The position numbers and the translations under genes are program-made. A stretch of 64,000 nt of DNA, taken from contig OZ010742.1 in assembly GCA_963932245.1 (NCBI GenBank), forward strand, positions 31,816,479 to 31,880,478, in the 5' to 3' direction. Shown piece after piece: positions 44,264 through 56,169 of the stretch. Source of the stretch: Tachinus rufipes (Eukaryota > Arthropoda > Insecta > Coleoptera > Staphylinidae). Numbering within the stretch: the first letter of the stretch is position 1; each line of letters starts with the position of its first letter. Below the pieces are notes generated by a model. It saw nothing but the letters and a program-made list of their open reading frames with translations, was not told the origin of the DNA and made no database searches.

Positions 44264-44989
44264 ATTAGGTGCTTTATTAGGAATTGGATATCATGGCCCT
44301 AAATCTTTCATTCAATTTTTTAATAGCTTTTGTTATATTTATTAATTTTTTATTAATGTTACTCTTGATTGTCTAGCAACATTGAAAATGGTAATCACTT
44401 CGCTGTAAAAAAATGTTCAGAATATGAAAATAAAAGTAATAATGAATAATTTATTGCCAAATTTCTGTATAATTTATGTCACAACTAGTTGGCTAAACTT
44501 TGATTTTTAATATATGATTTTTTAAATGAGGCTATTGTGTTGATATCAATTTGTTGACGTTTGGAAAATGTATAAGTGTTTTTGGACGTATTTTAATATT
44601 TGAAATAAATAGATAAGCACTATTAAAAACAAAGCTATTTCTAAATTACAGTTAATTAATATAAATGTATGTTTTATTCTTACATATTTTTAATTTAATA
44701 GATACTTTATATTTATAAAATTAATATTTATTTAGTTTTTTAAGATTAATATATATCTATTATTTTTATTATTATCTTTAATACTGATTTTATGTATCAT
44801 TAACAAACTAATAACATAAAAATAGTACGTTGTCTTCAGTATTATTAAACAATAAAATTTAAATAATTCCCGCAATTAATCGCTTTGCGCTCCCAAGTGG
44901 TGACGTGGAGAACTAATATCGTGATTCTGACAAATACCATGGAGCTCGCGCTTCTGTAGTATGTGGCCCAAACCCAAACCCAAAATCAA
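44264..44989. other. AT-rich spacer
   Basis: Nothing recognised. Confidence 0.4.
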
Positions 44990-46950
44990 CAACATCAGCA
45001 AACACTCTCGCTAACTACGTCTAGCCAGCAAACAAGTAGGTAATCCGAGAAGCGCAAAAAGACCAATTTAACCCAACAACAACAAAAACCGCAATAAAAT
45101 AAAAAATCAAAACAAAACACCAAAGAAAAACTAACTTTTCATGACAAAACCATCAAATGCCGATCACCCAGCATCTAAGGACACGGTAGAAATAGTGAAC
45201 TAAGAAATTCTACTTCGCATAACCGTGACCTTTCAAGAAAACTAAATCAAGGTCTTGATAAGACAAGCCAACCAAACCGACCTAACAACCTTAGTGTAAA
45301 TTATGGGTGAGGTGAAAGCAACCGTATAGATTAGCATCCAATGCCACGTCATCCCCTTCTTAGTCACATCCAGTCTGGGAGACAAAGTGATACTAAGCAA
45401 CCAATAGCTAAAAAATCAGGAAATCATTATTGACTACTCCCAACAATGTATGCAATATTAAAAGGAACGCCAGTCTACCATATACTGATTTCAATAACAA
45501 TCAAACCAGGTTTTGGCCAAGAAGGAAATTTTAGTTCCCACCAACTCAGGCCCAACTAACAGACTTACTCTAACTGTATTTAATGACAACATTGCATCAA
45601 AAATCAAAGAGACTTTGAAAGATTTTAAAAATGCTATAATCTTCACCAAACTTAACCTAACCGATGGAAAAAAGCCGCAAATTTTAAACCGTTTCTGCAC
45701 CTTTGAATGATGCAAAGACAACGTCAAATAGCTGGAACACCAAGTTAGTGCCAAAACTAACTAACTACTACCACATCATCTGGAGGCAATCAAAGACTAC
45801 CCGGCGCTAAATAACAAAAAACAACTCCGCCAATTCATGGGAATCTGTACCTGGCTTCGGTAATACGTCCCCAAATTCTCCATCATAGCCCCCCCCCCCC
45901 ACTCCCATAAAACTGCAAGCAGGACGGACGCCAAACAACAAACGTTCAAAGCAGTAAAAACCGCACTTACCCGACATCTCCAACTTGCCAAACCTCGACC
46001 AGGAATATTGTTTGGACCTAGGTCTTGGAGCCGTTTTACATAAAAAAAAACCGACAAAAAACATGTCGTGTCGTATGCCTCAGAAGAAGCTCCAATTAAA
46101 TAAACTAGAATGTATGTCGATTGTGTGAGCTATAAAGAAATTCCGAGCTTATCTAAAAGATTAACAATTAATCATAAAGGTTTTATAATTAGGAATTGAC
46201 AACAGAGCCTAGGTTCTATAGATGCCAAAACCAAACTCGGTAGTTCAGCAAAAATTCACGTTCACAGTAAAACATACCCCAAAAAGTTCAAACATCCTAC
46301 CCAATGTATTATCTAAATATCCGGTAGATAAAATGAAGTTATTACCACCCGAAAACAACAACAACATTTCCAGCAAACCTACTCATAGGTAAAACATTAG
46401 CAAAAATAATACAGCAGTGTCAAAAAAAAATTCATCCAAGAGTACAAGAAGTAATTTGAAGACCCCCGAGATGCGGACATAGAGTATCGCCTAGATCAAG
46501 AATCTTAAACTTTTTTTATTTACGACCCCATTTATGATTGTGAGTATTTAGGCGACTCCATATAGTAACAATATGCATACATATGGAAAAATTTAGATTT
46601 ATAATCTCGCAACCCCAAAATTTAGCTAAGCGACATTTGAGGTCGCAACTCATAGTTTAAGAAGCCTTAGCTTAGATAAACAAGATGAGCTGCTTTGCAC
46701 CTCGGCAGGTGGAAACAGCTCTCTATGCCACCAAAAGTTAGACACAAAATCTTGAAGTACCACCACAACACCAACACCGCAAATCATTCCGGACAAGATA
46801 AGACTACGGCCATCCCACGTTTGTACCATTTGCCTCTGCCTGATGTGCTCCTTCATCAAGCCAAGCCCCCAACAACCGGCCATCCGGCAAGCCCTAGAAA
46901 CTAGTGTCAATAGATTAGACTTTTTAACACTAACCAATCTAGAAATATTT
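44990..46950 (+). mobile_element. Ty3/Gypsy-type retrotransposon, decayed RT/RNase H/integrase
   Basis: Recognisable pieces are LPHHLEAIKDYPALNNKKQL then RQFMGICTWLR near 45770-45860 (the RT-RNase H connection of Gypsy elements), TFKAVKTALTRHLQLAKP near 45945-46000, and VVSYASEEAP near 46065-46095. SAKIHVHSKTYPKKFKHPTQ lies near 46245-46300. A possible integrase zinc part (ILKYHHNTNTANHSGQDKT) lies near 46745-46805. An earlier PTNSGPTNR stretch lies near 45535. A run of C at 45889-45900 and many stops break the frames. No LTR pair was found. Confidence 0.68.
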
Positions 46951-48955
46951 TTTTAACAAAGTTTATTTATCTTCGACAAAATACACTACTTTCTTTTACA
47001 CGAAGAACTAGGGCGGTAATTTTTTGTAAAATAAGCATTAGTCTGATAAATTTTACTACCTGTACGGCACAAAAGTCAATCCACTGCATTCTAAAACTAA
47101 AACTGATTTAATAAAAACAAACATCGATTCCGTCAGACCGCTTAATTAGTTTGAGAAATATTCATGATTTTACTAAATACTATTGAAAAAACACATTTGC
47201 AGATTGCACACTGTTTTTTAACCATGGATACTATGTTTTATTGCAATGAGATAACAAAATAGATAAAAGATAATTTAAATACAAGTGCCAAGCTCGCATA
47301 AAGTTGTTGGAATTACATAAAAGAAACGATATGCCCCATATTCCTACTTTTACTAGCAATGACTTAAACTTTTAGTCATCACCAAACTATCACTTTTCCA
47401 ATGACAAATTGAATTTGTGTTTTTACGAGTTGTCCATCAATATTAAATCTGAAAAATAAGACTCTTTTGATAGAAATTTAATTTTTTATTCAACTTTTTC
47501 ACAATATTAAGCAATTTAAACTAAATTAAAAAAAAATTAAATACGGCTAAAAATTTTATAATATACTATTTCACAGATACCATGTAAAAAAAGTATTTCA
47601 ATCTATAAGAGCTGTATTTTATTTTACTGTGTATGTATAAAAGGCATTTTTTTGTAAATAATGACTAAGCTTGTAAACATTTTATTTAAAAAGTATTGCA
47701 AAATGGTAGTAATAAATTTTATTTATTTTATTAACTAATCACGTAAACATTTCACTTTATATCATAATTCTTGCACCACTTTCAATGTAATTTATATTCA
47801 TATTTAAAATTAATAAAATATTTATACTTTATCTTTCAATTAATTTCAAACTAACACGCCTACTGTAATAAGAAAAAGATTGCAAGCAGAAAATGATTTA
47901 TTATTGGGAAAATATTTCATTTGTAACTGTCAATTTAACATGCGAGCGTCATAAATTATTTGAACGCGAGGAAATTAGTTCAAATTGACGCCCCGGTAGT
48001 AAGAGCAATTTGTAACATTTTGTTTTTAAAGTAAATCTAAGATGACGCAAAAATTAAACTATACTGAATTCCATTCAGATAATGAATATGTTCCTCGAAT
48101 AGAGTGATTCGGCAATATGATACGAAGGTTAATTAGTTTGTCTATATTATAAAGTTATATTCCGAAAATCATAGACCATTTACTTCCCTTAATAATTCTG
48201 ATAATCCCGAGATCAAACATCGCTTTAAATTATCTTCCGAGACGTGATGTAATCTCGATAAAATATTTGAGTTAGCTAAGCATAGTTAATGTCTTAAACT
48301 CGATTTACATCTAATGGCATATTGTAGACTTAATTTTGTGAATCTAGTCTATTATAAAGTTATTTAAACTTATTTAAATTTTGATAGTTGTGTCCTATAA
48401 TACGTCTTAGTTTATAGTTTTGAATAATAATGATAAAAACATAACATAAATGATTTCAATTTAATATGCTTAATAGAGCAAAAATTACAACTGTTTCTAA
48501 TTAATCGCCATGCATAGAAGATATTTATTTATACAGAGATAAAATAGCAAAATATTATTAATTGTCTATTTATAGGTAAACTGTCTTCTATACTTCTATC
48601 GTCACACTACAATAAATTTTTTTTTTTTAATATTTTCTTTTTTAGTTTAAGTTTGTTTTAATTTTTTTTTTTTTTAATTTCAATATGTGATATTTAAGAA
48701 TAATTTAAATGTAAAGACTAGATTTAAGCAGTCTGTGAACCTTGAATATTTATGGCTTATAAGTCTCAGGAAATACTGAAGTTGGAAGATTATTCTGTGT
48801 CAATAGTACGTTAAAAAAAAAATCTCTCTTAAAAGTTTCGATCCTACATTTGTAAATTGTTAGTGATTATTTGTTAGAATTCCTAGCAAGCCTTCTACTA
48901 CAAGTAAATATTTATTTAGATAGCAATATGTCTTGTATTTTGTTTGAACAATATC
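46951..48955. other. AT-rich spacer
   Basis: No gene or repeat family recognised. Long T runs occur near 48615-48680. Confidence 0.45.
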
Positions 48956-50100
48956 CATAAAAATTTATAAAAAATGAAAAGATCTGCAACATTACGCCAG
49001 TGTTGTAAAGTATCTAAGTCATTAGTCAATTTTGAATTGGCAATGATCCAAATAGCTTGTTTTTAAATAAAATTAAGAAGAAGTAGTGTAGTTTCAAATG
49101 CTCTTCCCCATATTTGAAAACAACATTCAATACAATAATATTTATATATAAGCAAAATCTGAACAGAAGTAAAATACTGGTTACATCTATTAAAAAAGCC
49201 TAGTTTTTTTTTAGTTAAAATTAACCATGTTAAGAGTCAAATATTGTCTTTGCTTATAGATGCTACAAATTCTAAAAAAAATTCAAGAAGTTCTGCCATA
49301 TTTGTCAAAATGGTCTTTGAAAAGTATTCAGTCAGCATTTATCAAACTTAACTATAATTTTTCTATTGTCAAGAAAACTATTAAAAAGATTTAGAGATTA
49401 ATGATCAAGACTATATAATGAAGCGTGTTGATAAGATAAGGATGCTATACATTATCAAAAGCTTTAAAAATGTCTAAAACTACTGCAAGATTTTCTCCAT
49501 GTTTGTCTAAAATAGATTTTCATTTGTGACTAACATAAGTCAGAAGATCTGTTGTCAAACATTTTAATCAAAATCCATACTGAGTATTTAAAATGAAATT
49601 ATTTTGTTCTTGACAATGTAGAAATTAATATATTTTTCAATTTTTTTTGACAAATTGGACAATAATACAATTGGTCTATAATTTGAAGAATCAGACTTAC
49701 CTTCGTTTTTAGGTATAGTTTAAACATTTTCAACCTTCCAACAGTTTGAAAATGTTTCTTTTTGAATGACAAGGAAAATATTTTAGTCTGAATAAGAACT
49801 AATTCAAATGCAAATGTTTTAAGAATAATAAACAAAATTTCATGTTACCAGATTTCTTTCTGGTATTTGATTTAAGAAGATATCATTTAACAACTCTTTT
49901 AAATTTGAATTTGAATTAAATGGATCAATAACTAGATTGTTTTAATTATTTCAAAGAAAGTATTGAAGATTTTGAACCACCTTTCAATAAACTTATTGTT
50001 TTTGTTGTACATGGAAAGCTGAAAAATTTGATTAGTGTAAAACCTACCTTGTTCAGATTGTATTAGATTGTCACAATGTTTACAAGCTTTTTTATAATCT
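48956..50100 (-). mobile_element. Non-LTR retrotransposon (Jockey/CR1-like) RT remnant
   Basis: On the minus strand the block WKVENV...TIPKNEGKSDSSNYRPIVLLSNLSKK lies near 49745-49650 and is the hallmark start of the RT domain (family: IPKxGxxxxxxNYRPISLLSxLSK). Further 3' are KNKIISF...ILSMDFD, VTNENLF and NMEKIL (near 49540-49490), then worn motif A and thumb sequence. AT-drift has destroyed the frame. Confidence 0.65.
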
Positions 50101-52525
50101 TAATAAGTCTGATCGGAGCGACTACTGGCGTATTTGTTAATTTTTTTTGCTTCTTATTAACTGTCTGTTTATTCTAAATTGAGTACACGTACTTTTGTTT
50201 TGGCTTAATAACAAAGAATGGAACAAATTTTCTTCTGCAATATGTGGATCCTCAGAATATTAATAATTTTTACTATTTTCATCTTAGAATAATGATAGAT
50301 GAGGCGCGTTTAAGTAGTAATAGAAAGAAAAGTTTTAACAACAGAATTAATAAGTGAGTGAAAGTAACCTCAACAGTAGTTGTTGTAGTTTCTGAAATAA
50401 TTAAAAGATAGAGATCATTTTAGTTCACCAAAAAGTCTATCATAAGAAAATATGTGAATTGCTGAATAAATTGAATAAGATTGTGTAAAGTAGTAAAAAT
50501 CATAACATGTTGTCCGGATGGCGTTGCAGAAGATAAGTGACTTAACTATTGATGGTATTAGTATTATTTTACTGTAAAGCCATTCGCAGTTACAAATAAT
50601 TATAAAATAAGATTAGTTGTACATAAATGTTATTGTGTATTAGAAACGTTTCCCATTTTTTAGATTTTCCGTCTACATTAACGATCACATTGAACAAAGT
50701 TTTTATTTTATATTTCTTCTACTAGACTATATCTATCTATAAATAAACACGCCATTTTTTTCTTCTACCAATTACAATCTCCTTTTATTACTTTTTGAAC
50801 TTTCTAAACTTTGTAAATTATTTGTCATACGTCATTCAAAAATATAACATACTTTTTCAAAAAATAATTCATTGCAGACAGAGTTGAGGTGAGCATTATT
50901 AGATATCATTCTGCACAAGTAATCACAGAAAAAAACAACTAAATTAAGTAAATTAACTATTTAACTGCAACATACAATCGTTGAGTAACAAAATATTTAA
51001 ACAAATCGAAAAGCTAATTTTTTTTTCATAATTGTTTTTGTCGTTATATAATTCTGTCCAGCTCACACATAAACTCCACCATCTTTGAATCAAATATTGC
51101 AATACAGATACATTTATAAAAACGGCATACACAAGTACGCAAAGTATAGCGTTGCAACTCTTTGTCCCTCAATTTGCTATAGAATGTCAAGAGTATAAAC
51201 TAAACTTACTAATTTTTAATTACCCGCAGTTTTGTCAGATGTGTTGCATTTTGTCACAACTGAAGCTCTATCTAGCAAATAACAGCTCAAATGTTGTCTT
51301 TGAAAACTAGAATTTTTGGAGAGTATTAGCGTAGACTCTAGTACAATCTGAGTTATGTCCAATTTCACAATTTCAAAAAATAATGCGCTCATAAAATTTC
51401 TCGTGCAGAACTGAATTTGTTTTACAGCTTGTGTGATTCATAGCGCCATCTAGCAAAAAATAAAAATTGTTTATGCTCAAATTGTTCAATATAAGCCAAA
51501 AAAAAAAGTCAGTTTGTAATCGCAGCACCTTCGTCGTTATCAAAAAAGTAGTTTCCCATGACTTCAACTACCCACATCTCGCACCGAACAGTAATTCGTT
51601 GAGAATAAAGAGATTTCTCAATAATTGGATTTTTGAAACCTCAAATGCGGTCTTGCCTTTTGACAAACCCACTGAGATAGAAATAAACTTTGCGTTGCTA
51701 AAAATAATTTTTCTAAAAAAGTTAAGATTCCCTGCTTGCATTTCCAGCACCAAAAAAACAAAAAAATTGCATTGTTCAAAATCAGCCGGATTCAATTTCT
51801 ACGTCAGCTTCACTTTATAAGCATGTGCGCTAAGATGCAGCATGCAATGAAGGCTAGACTATATGATCCTTAATTGCTGTGAACGTCTTGGAATTGACAA
51901 ACCTGAGTTTTTTGCAACACAACATCGGCAATGTTTTGGGCTCACCTAACAGTACTAGTTCAAACTGGCAATTTTAGGTCATTCATACTAACTCAAAACA
52001 CCACACACTCTGCAAACTGCCTCGGCAAAATTTTCACCGTTTCTATAATAAATAAAAAACGTGTATCGTATCATTTTTTAAAATATCTATTTTCGTATAC
52101 TGATCAAAAACGCCGCAAAATTTAAAATAGTATTTCTTATTTGAAAACTCTTTATATTCTTATACTTTTTTTTATAGATTGCCATGTGTGGTTAGTGATA
52201 ATTGGTAATTTAACTTTAATGTTTGGTTTGCATAACTATTATTGTTCATTCGCAACCGTATTTAAAACATAACCCAACTTTGACTAAGTCAAGTTTGGAT
52301 TGAGCTGTATTTTGAAAAACCTTTTACTGGAACTGAAGGTTTAGCATTTCATAGTTAGATGACGTGTCGTTAATAATAACAAAATTTACAATTTATTGTG
52401 AACAACGTACATTTTGCATACATTTTAAATACAGTAAACACTATGCCAAAACAACACACATAAAATGTCTTACATAAAATTCTTGTTTTTCTGATTTATT
52501 ACTTATTGGACAAGTGTGTTAATAC
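50101..52525. other. AT-rich spacer with one overlapping two-strand open region
   Basis: At 51467-51820 a 117-codon plus frame overlaps minus frames of 64 and 75 codons. None has a recognisable motif. The words CTATCTAGCAAA and CATCTAGCAAA (51272, 51445) with nearby GCTCAAAT/GCTCAAAT form a loose direct repeat. No function can be given. Confidence 0.3.
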
Positions 52526-52974
52526 ACTAGCAGGCAAAAAAATTAAGTCATTAAAAATTTTTTTTTTTAAATCATTTGCTCTGTAGAAAATTTTGTAGTA
52601 GCGGTATAATGAAATTAATAATATGAAAAATTAACTCTAAGTGAAAGATGTAAATGTTAGTAAATATACTTTTAGAAAAATCTTTTTGCTATTGATTTGT
52701 TTTGTAGAAGAGTGACTACAGGTTTACCATTGCAACGCCAGAATTAAATGGCAAGATTGGCCAGGACTGGAGCAAGGTATTTTTCTCAAATGAGCTGCGT
52801 CTTTGCTCAATAGGTTAGACCAGGGGTGGCCAACCCGTGACCCGCGGGCTGCATGCCTTGAATATTTTTCTGGACCGCAAGATTTATCAGATTTTACAAA
52901 ATAAACACTCAGACGAAACAAAAAACGGGTAATTGGGTAATTTTTTGCAAAAAACCCGGCTAATTTTTTTTAAT

Positions 52975-53660
52975 CATCAAGATGGTTGCGACGGTTACTA
53001 TGTGGTACTCCATATTTAATCTGTGCGCACAGACAAAATCGCTTACATTCTTCGCAAACAAAATCAACTAATCGCGTTTAGACCAAGTTGTAAATTATCA
53101 AACATTCTTTTTAATGCTAAAGATAAAATTGACTCTTTAAAAAAGTCTGGTGTATATAAAATGTCATGTCCTGAATGTAATAGCCTATACATAGGTCAAA
53201 CGGGCCGTAATTTAAAAAAAAGATATGCTGAACATTATCGCGCATTTTGTTTAAATAAAAATTCTAGTTCATTGCAATCATTCATTTCCAAACATTAATC
53301 AGTTAAAAATTTTACATACCTGTACAAAAGGTACTAAGCTTAATCTTTAAGAAGCCGCCGAAATTTATAAACATTCCCATAATCCGCTCGTTAACCTTTT
53401 GAACGAGCAAACCGATCTAATTTAGTATAATCCACCACTTTTTAATATTCTGTAAAATTCCTTGTATTCTCCTGCCAATTCACCAGTTGCTCTATTTATA
53501 TATATGTATTGTTTCATTCAATTGTTTCTCACTCGATAATGACCGTAAAACGTTAAAACTTAAGTCGTGAAATGTATTTTGTAAAATTGTATATGCCTTA
53601 TATATAATTTTACAACAATAAATTAGTGGTAAAAACATAGTAGTTGTTTTATTTACTTAT
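52975..53660 (+). mobile_element. Penelope-like element fragment with GIY-YIG endonuclease, 14-bp duplication
   Basis: An open frame of 91 codons (from 53023) ends in the GIY-YIG domain carried at the C-terminus of Penelope-like retroelements: SGVYKMSCPECNSLYIGQTG, then RNLKKRYAEHYR. It goes on in another frame with LKILHTCTKGTKLNL and EAAEIYKHS, VNLLNEQTDL. The RT part is missing (5' truncation). Both sides have the identical 14-bp TAATTTTTTTTAAT (52961-52974, 53661-53674), taken as the target duplication. Confidence 0.85.
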
Positions 53661-54320
53661 TAATTTTTTTTAATGTTATACAATCAAAGAGACCATCAGG
53701 ATGTAAAAAAAAACAACATATGGTATCAGTTTATTAATTAAACATTAATAAACGAAAACAATAACGTACGTATAAACAAAAAAAAATGCATTTCTGCAAA
53801 ATAAATTTAACAAAAATTAATAATGAAAATTTCAGTTGAATAAGATTTCAATAATTTGTATTGCCTACTCAAGCCCTAAATATTGCCTGCATATGGCAAC
53901 TTATGCCATTAATAAACTCAGCAATATCATTCTGTAAAATATTCTGACAATCTTTCTGATGTGCCTCACAATGCTCGTTTAGTGTGGTTAGTGCATGATT
54001 TCTAACACGCCTGCCCAAACATGTTTGATAGGATTTCCATCTAGGGTACATGCAGGCCAGTTAAATTTTCTTATTCTAACTGCAACCAAGTATTCAGTGA
54101 CGCAGCTTGTAGAATGCGGTCTTGCGTTATCCTGCATCAGAATAAAGACTTCGCCGATAAATGGAGCAAATGTGACTACAGTCAGCAATTCTCCATCAAT
54201 GACAATCAGTTTGGTGCAGGCATCTATTGACATTCCTGCCCATACTATCAGGAAACTTCCACCATGGCTAAGCCTAGGCTTAAAAGTGCACTCCGCAAAC
54301 TGTTCTCCTGTTTGTATCCA

Positions 54321-54833
54321 AAGTAAGTGGGTTAGTAAGCAGGAAATAAGGTCCCGCATTGAGCAGGCTAGAGCAGCATTTAGCAACATAAAGAAGGTGC
54401 TTACATCTCGTGACTTGTCAATACCACTACGTATTTGTTTACTACGGTGCTACGTCTTTCCAATTCTGTACTACGGAATAAAAGGGTGGACTTTTACAAA
54501 GATCCTATGTAGCCAACTTGATACGTTCGAAATGTGGTGCTACCGTCGCTTGCTTAAAATGTCATGGGTAGACAGAGTCCGAAACACCCAGGTGCTTCCC
54601 CGTCTCCAAAAGCAACCAGAGGTTATGTTTACCATCAAGGAACGTAAGCTGGAATACTTTGAACATGTTTTGAGTACGAGGTCCAAGAAGAAGACGCACG
54701 TCTTAGCTGAAAAACCTAAAAGAATGGTATGATGTCAGTTCAACAAGCCTGTTCCGAGCCGCTGCCAATAAAATAATAATTACTATAATGATCGCCGACG
54801 TTCTCGGAGGACATGGCACGTAAAGAAAAACAA
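54321..54833 (+). mobile_element. Non-LTR retrotransposon 3' end nested in Tc1 copy B, 11-bp duplication
   Basis: The insert encodes IRSRIEQARAAFSNIKKVLT, LLRCYVFPILYYGIKGWTFT, FEMWCYRRLLKMSWVDRVRN and RKLEYFEHVL. In the next frame SSTSLFRAAANKIIITIMIA ends the protein, as in a common insect non-LTR family. Duplicated target GTTTGTATCCA (54310-54320) and GTTTGTCTCCA (54834-54844) differ by one base. The long plus-strand frame over 53995-54732 is a chance fusion of antisense Tc1 with this element. Confidence 0.87.
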
Positions 54834-56169
54834 GTTTGTCTCCATACTCATTCTCTTCCATCTGACAAATGTAGTCAAAATCTAAATTTGTCAGCAAACA
54901 GTACTGTCCTCTATTGTGCCAATGTCCATTTCAAATTTTTGCAAGAAAATTGGAGTTTGACTACTCGGTGACGTGGGAGTAATTTTGGTCCATGCTGGTC
55001 TACAAGATTTTAAGCCAGTTTCTTGCACCCTTTGACAAACTGTCCACACACTCACAGATAAACCAGGAACCTCACGGAGCTGGTTTCTGATATCCACTAA
55101 AGTCCATGACGATTTCCTAGAGTAGTACAAACAATAAATCGGTCATCGATAGCAGTCGTTTTTTGTTTCCTGTCAGATCCCGGCCACCAAGTATTTCTGC
55201 CGGTCTCTCTAAACCGCTCAAGTGCTCTTTCGACGGTAAAAAAACTGATATGAAGGAATCTGGACACATACCGCTGGTTTCTTCCATCTGCCACAACAAC
55301 TTTTGCACAATCTTCAGCACTTAGAAACTAAAATGACTAGTAGTCACTTGCAAAAAATTACCCAATAACCCGTTTTTTTGCATCTGATTGTATTTAATTT
55401 ATAATGCCTAAAGTAGTATTAAAAAAATACATTATTTGTGTGTGCGGAGTCATAATGCATTTCCAAAGTGGCCCGCAAGATCATTTGGGTTGGCCACCCC
55501 TGGGCTAGACGGATGTCAACGAGTATGAAATAGACTCAAAAAAAGATATGCTTCAGTTTGTATTAAAGAGCAATTGAATATTTTTATAAGCAAGCACAGA
55601 ATCACTCCGTGTCTAATCACAAGTATATTACGAAAGTTCCAAAAGATCATGTTATGCTATTTATAATCACTATAGGCAAACATAGCTTTTTAATAAAACA
55701 TAATGATAGTCCTCACCCAGCTAGAGTTGCCGGAGAACATCTGACTGAGGTGAAAATCAGGCGGTTTAGTTGGTCAGCACGATGTGTGAGTTATGAATCT
55801 CAGAAAACATGTATAGTATGAGTTGGAACAAAGTATCCGACACCAGTTCCATGAACTACCCAGAATGCGATCCTTAGTTTAATTGAAAGTTTTTTCACGT
55901 TATTAACAATTATCTTATATTAATGTATTGTTTTTAATTTTGTTTACTTCTTATTTACAGAGACTTACTATTTTAAATTTAAACTTGTTGCTTGTTTAGA
56001 ATAAATCATAACAACTAAAAAATATACTTTCCAATTTTATATTTAAAACTAATTTAGCACACAGAATACTGCATATTGTATTAGAATTTACAAATATAAA
56101 CATAAAACAATAAATTCCAAAAATACATTACATTTTAATGTGACCTAATTTTTTGGTCGTCTGCATATA

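Larger units (their letters stand above)
52897..55390 (-). mobile_element. Tc1-type transposon copy B nested in the hAT MITE
   Basis: The inverted ends share AAAAAACGGG and ATTGGGTAATTTTTTGCAA (left 52915-52950, right 55346-55378). Outermost bases are uncertain, with TA at 52895 and 55391 as the likely target. The transposase reads on the minus strand from about 55325 to 53860 (GRNQRYVSRFLHISFFTVER, RFRETGR, NQLREVPGLSVS, then ILMQDNARPHSTS and NPIKHVW). It continues in another frame to NDIAEFINGI. The DD34E glutamate (NPIEHVW in the family) is Lys here, and the FTDES block reads LTNLD. Removing both inserts gives about 1.27 kb, normal for Tc1. Confidence 0.85.
52821..55502. mobile_element. 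hAT-type MITE nested in Tc1 copy A (about 190 bp of its own)
   Basis: The ends are CAGGGGTGGCCAACCC on both sides, inverted, typical of hAT elements. The 8-bp duplication is GGTTAGAC (52813-52820) and GGCTAGAC (55503-55510), one mismatch. Own sequence is 52821-52896 plus 55391-55502. The rest is a later Tc1 insert. No transposase, so it is non-autonomous. Confidence 0.9.
52526..56169 (+). mobile_element. Tc1-type transposon (outer element, copy A), split by a nested insert
   Basis: Inverted ends are visible: left near 52528-52560 (GCAGGCAAAAAAATTAAGTC) and right near 56136-56167, which read on the minus strand gives CGACCAAAAAATTAGGTCAC. Transposase pieces lie at 52690-52812 (SNELRLC in place of the FxDESR catalytic block) and 55511-55830 (HNDSPHPARVAGEHLTEVKI then RRFSWSARC). 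The two halves join when the hAT insert at 52821-55502 and one 8-bp duplication are removed. The first catalytic Asp reads Asn. Without its insert the element would be about 950 bp, shorter than a full Tc1. Confidence 0.8.

Noticed and set aside
45797..46064. Two minus-strand frames of 85-86 codons
   Set aside because: They are antisense of Gypsy RT/RNase H sequence and are open only by chance around a poly-C run.
53995..54732. A 245-codon plus-strand open frame, the longest in the window
   Set aside because: Its first part is antisense Tc1 transposase and its second part is an inserted non-LTR end. The fusion is accidental.
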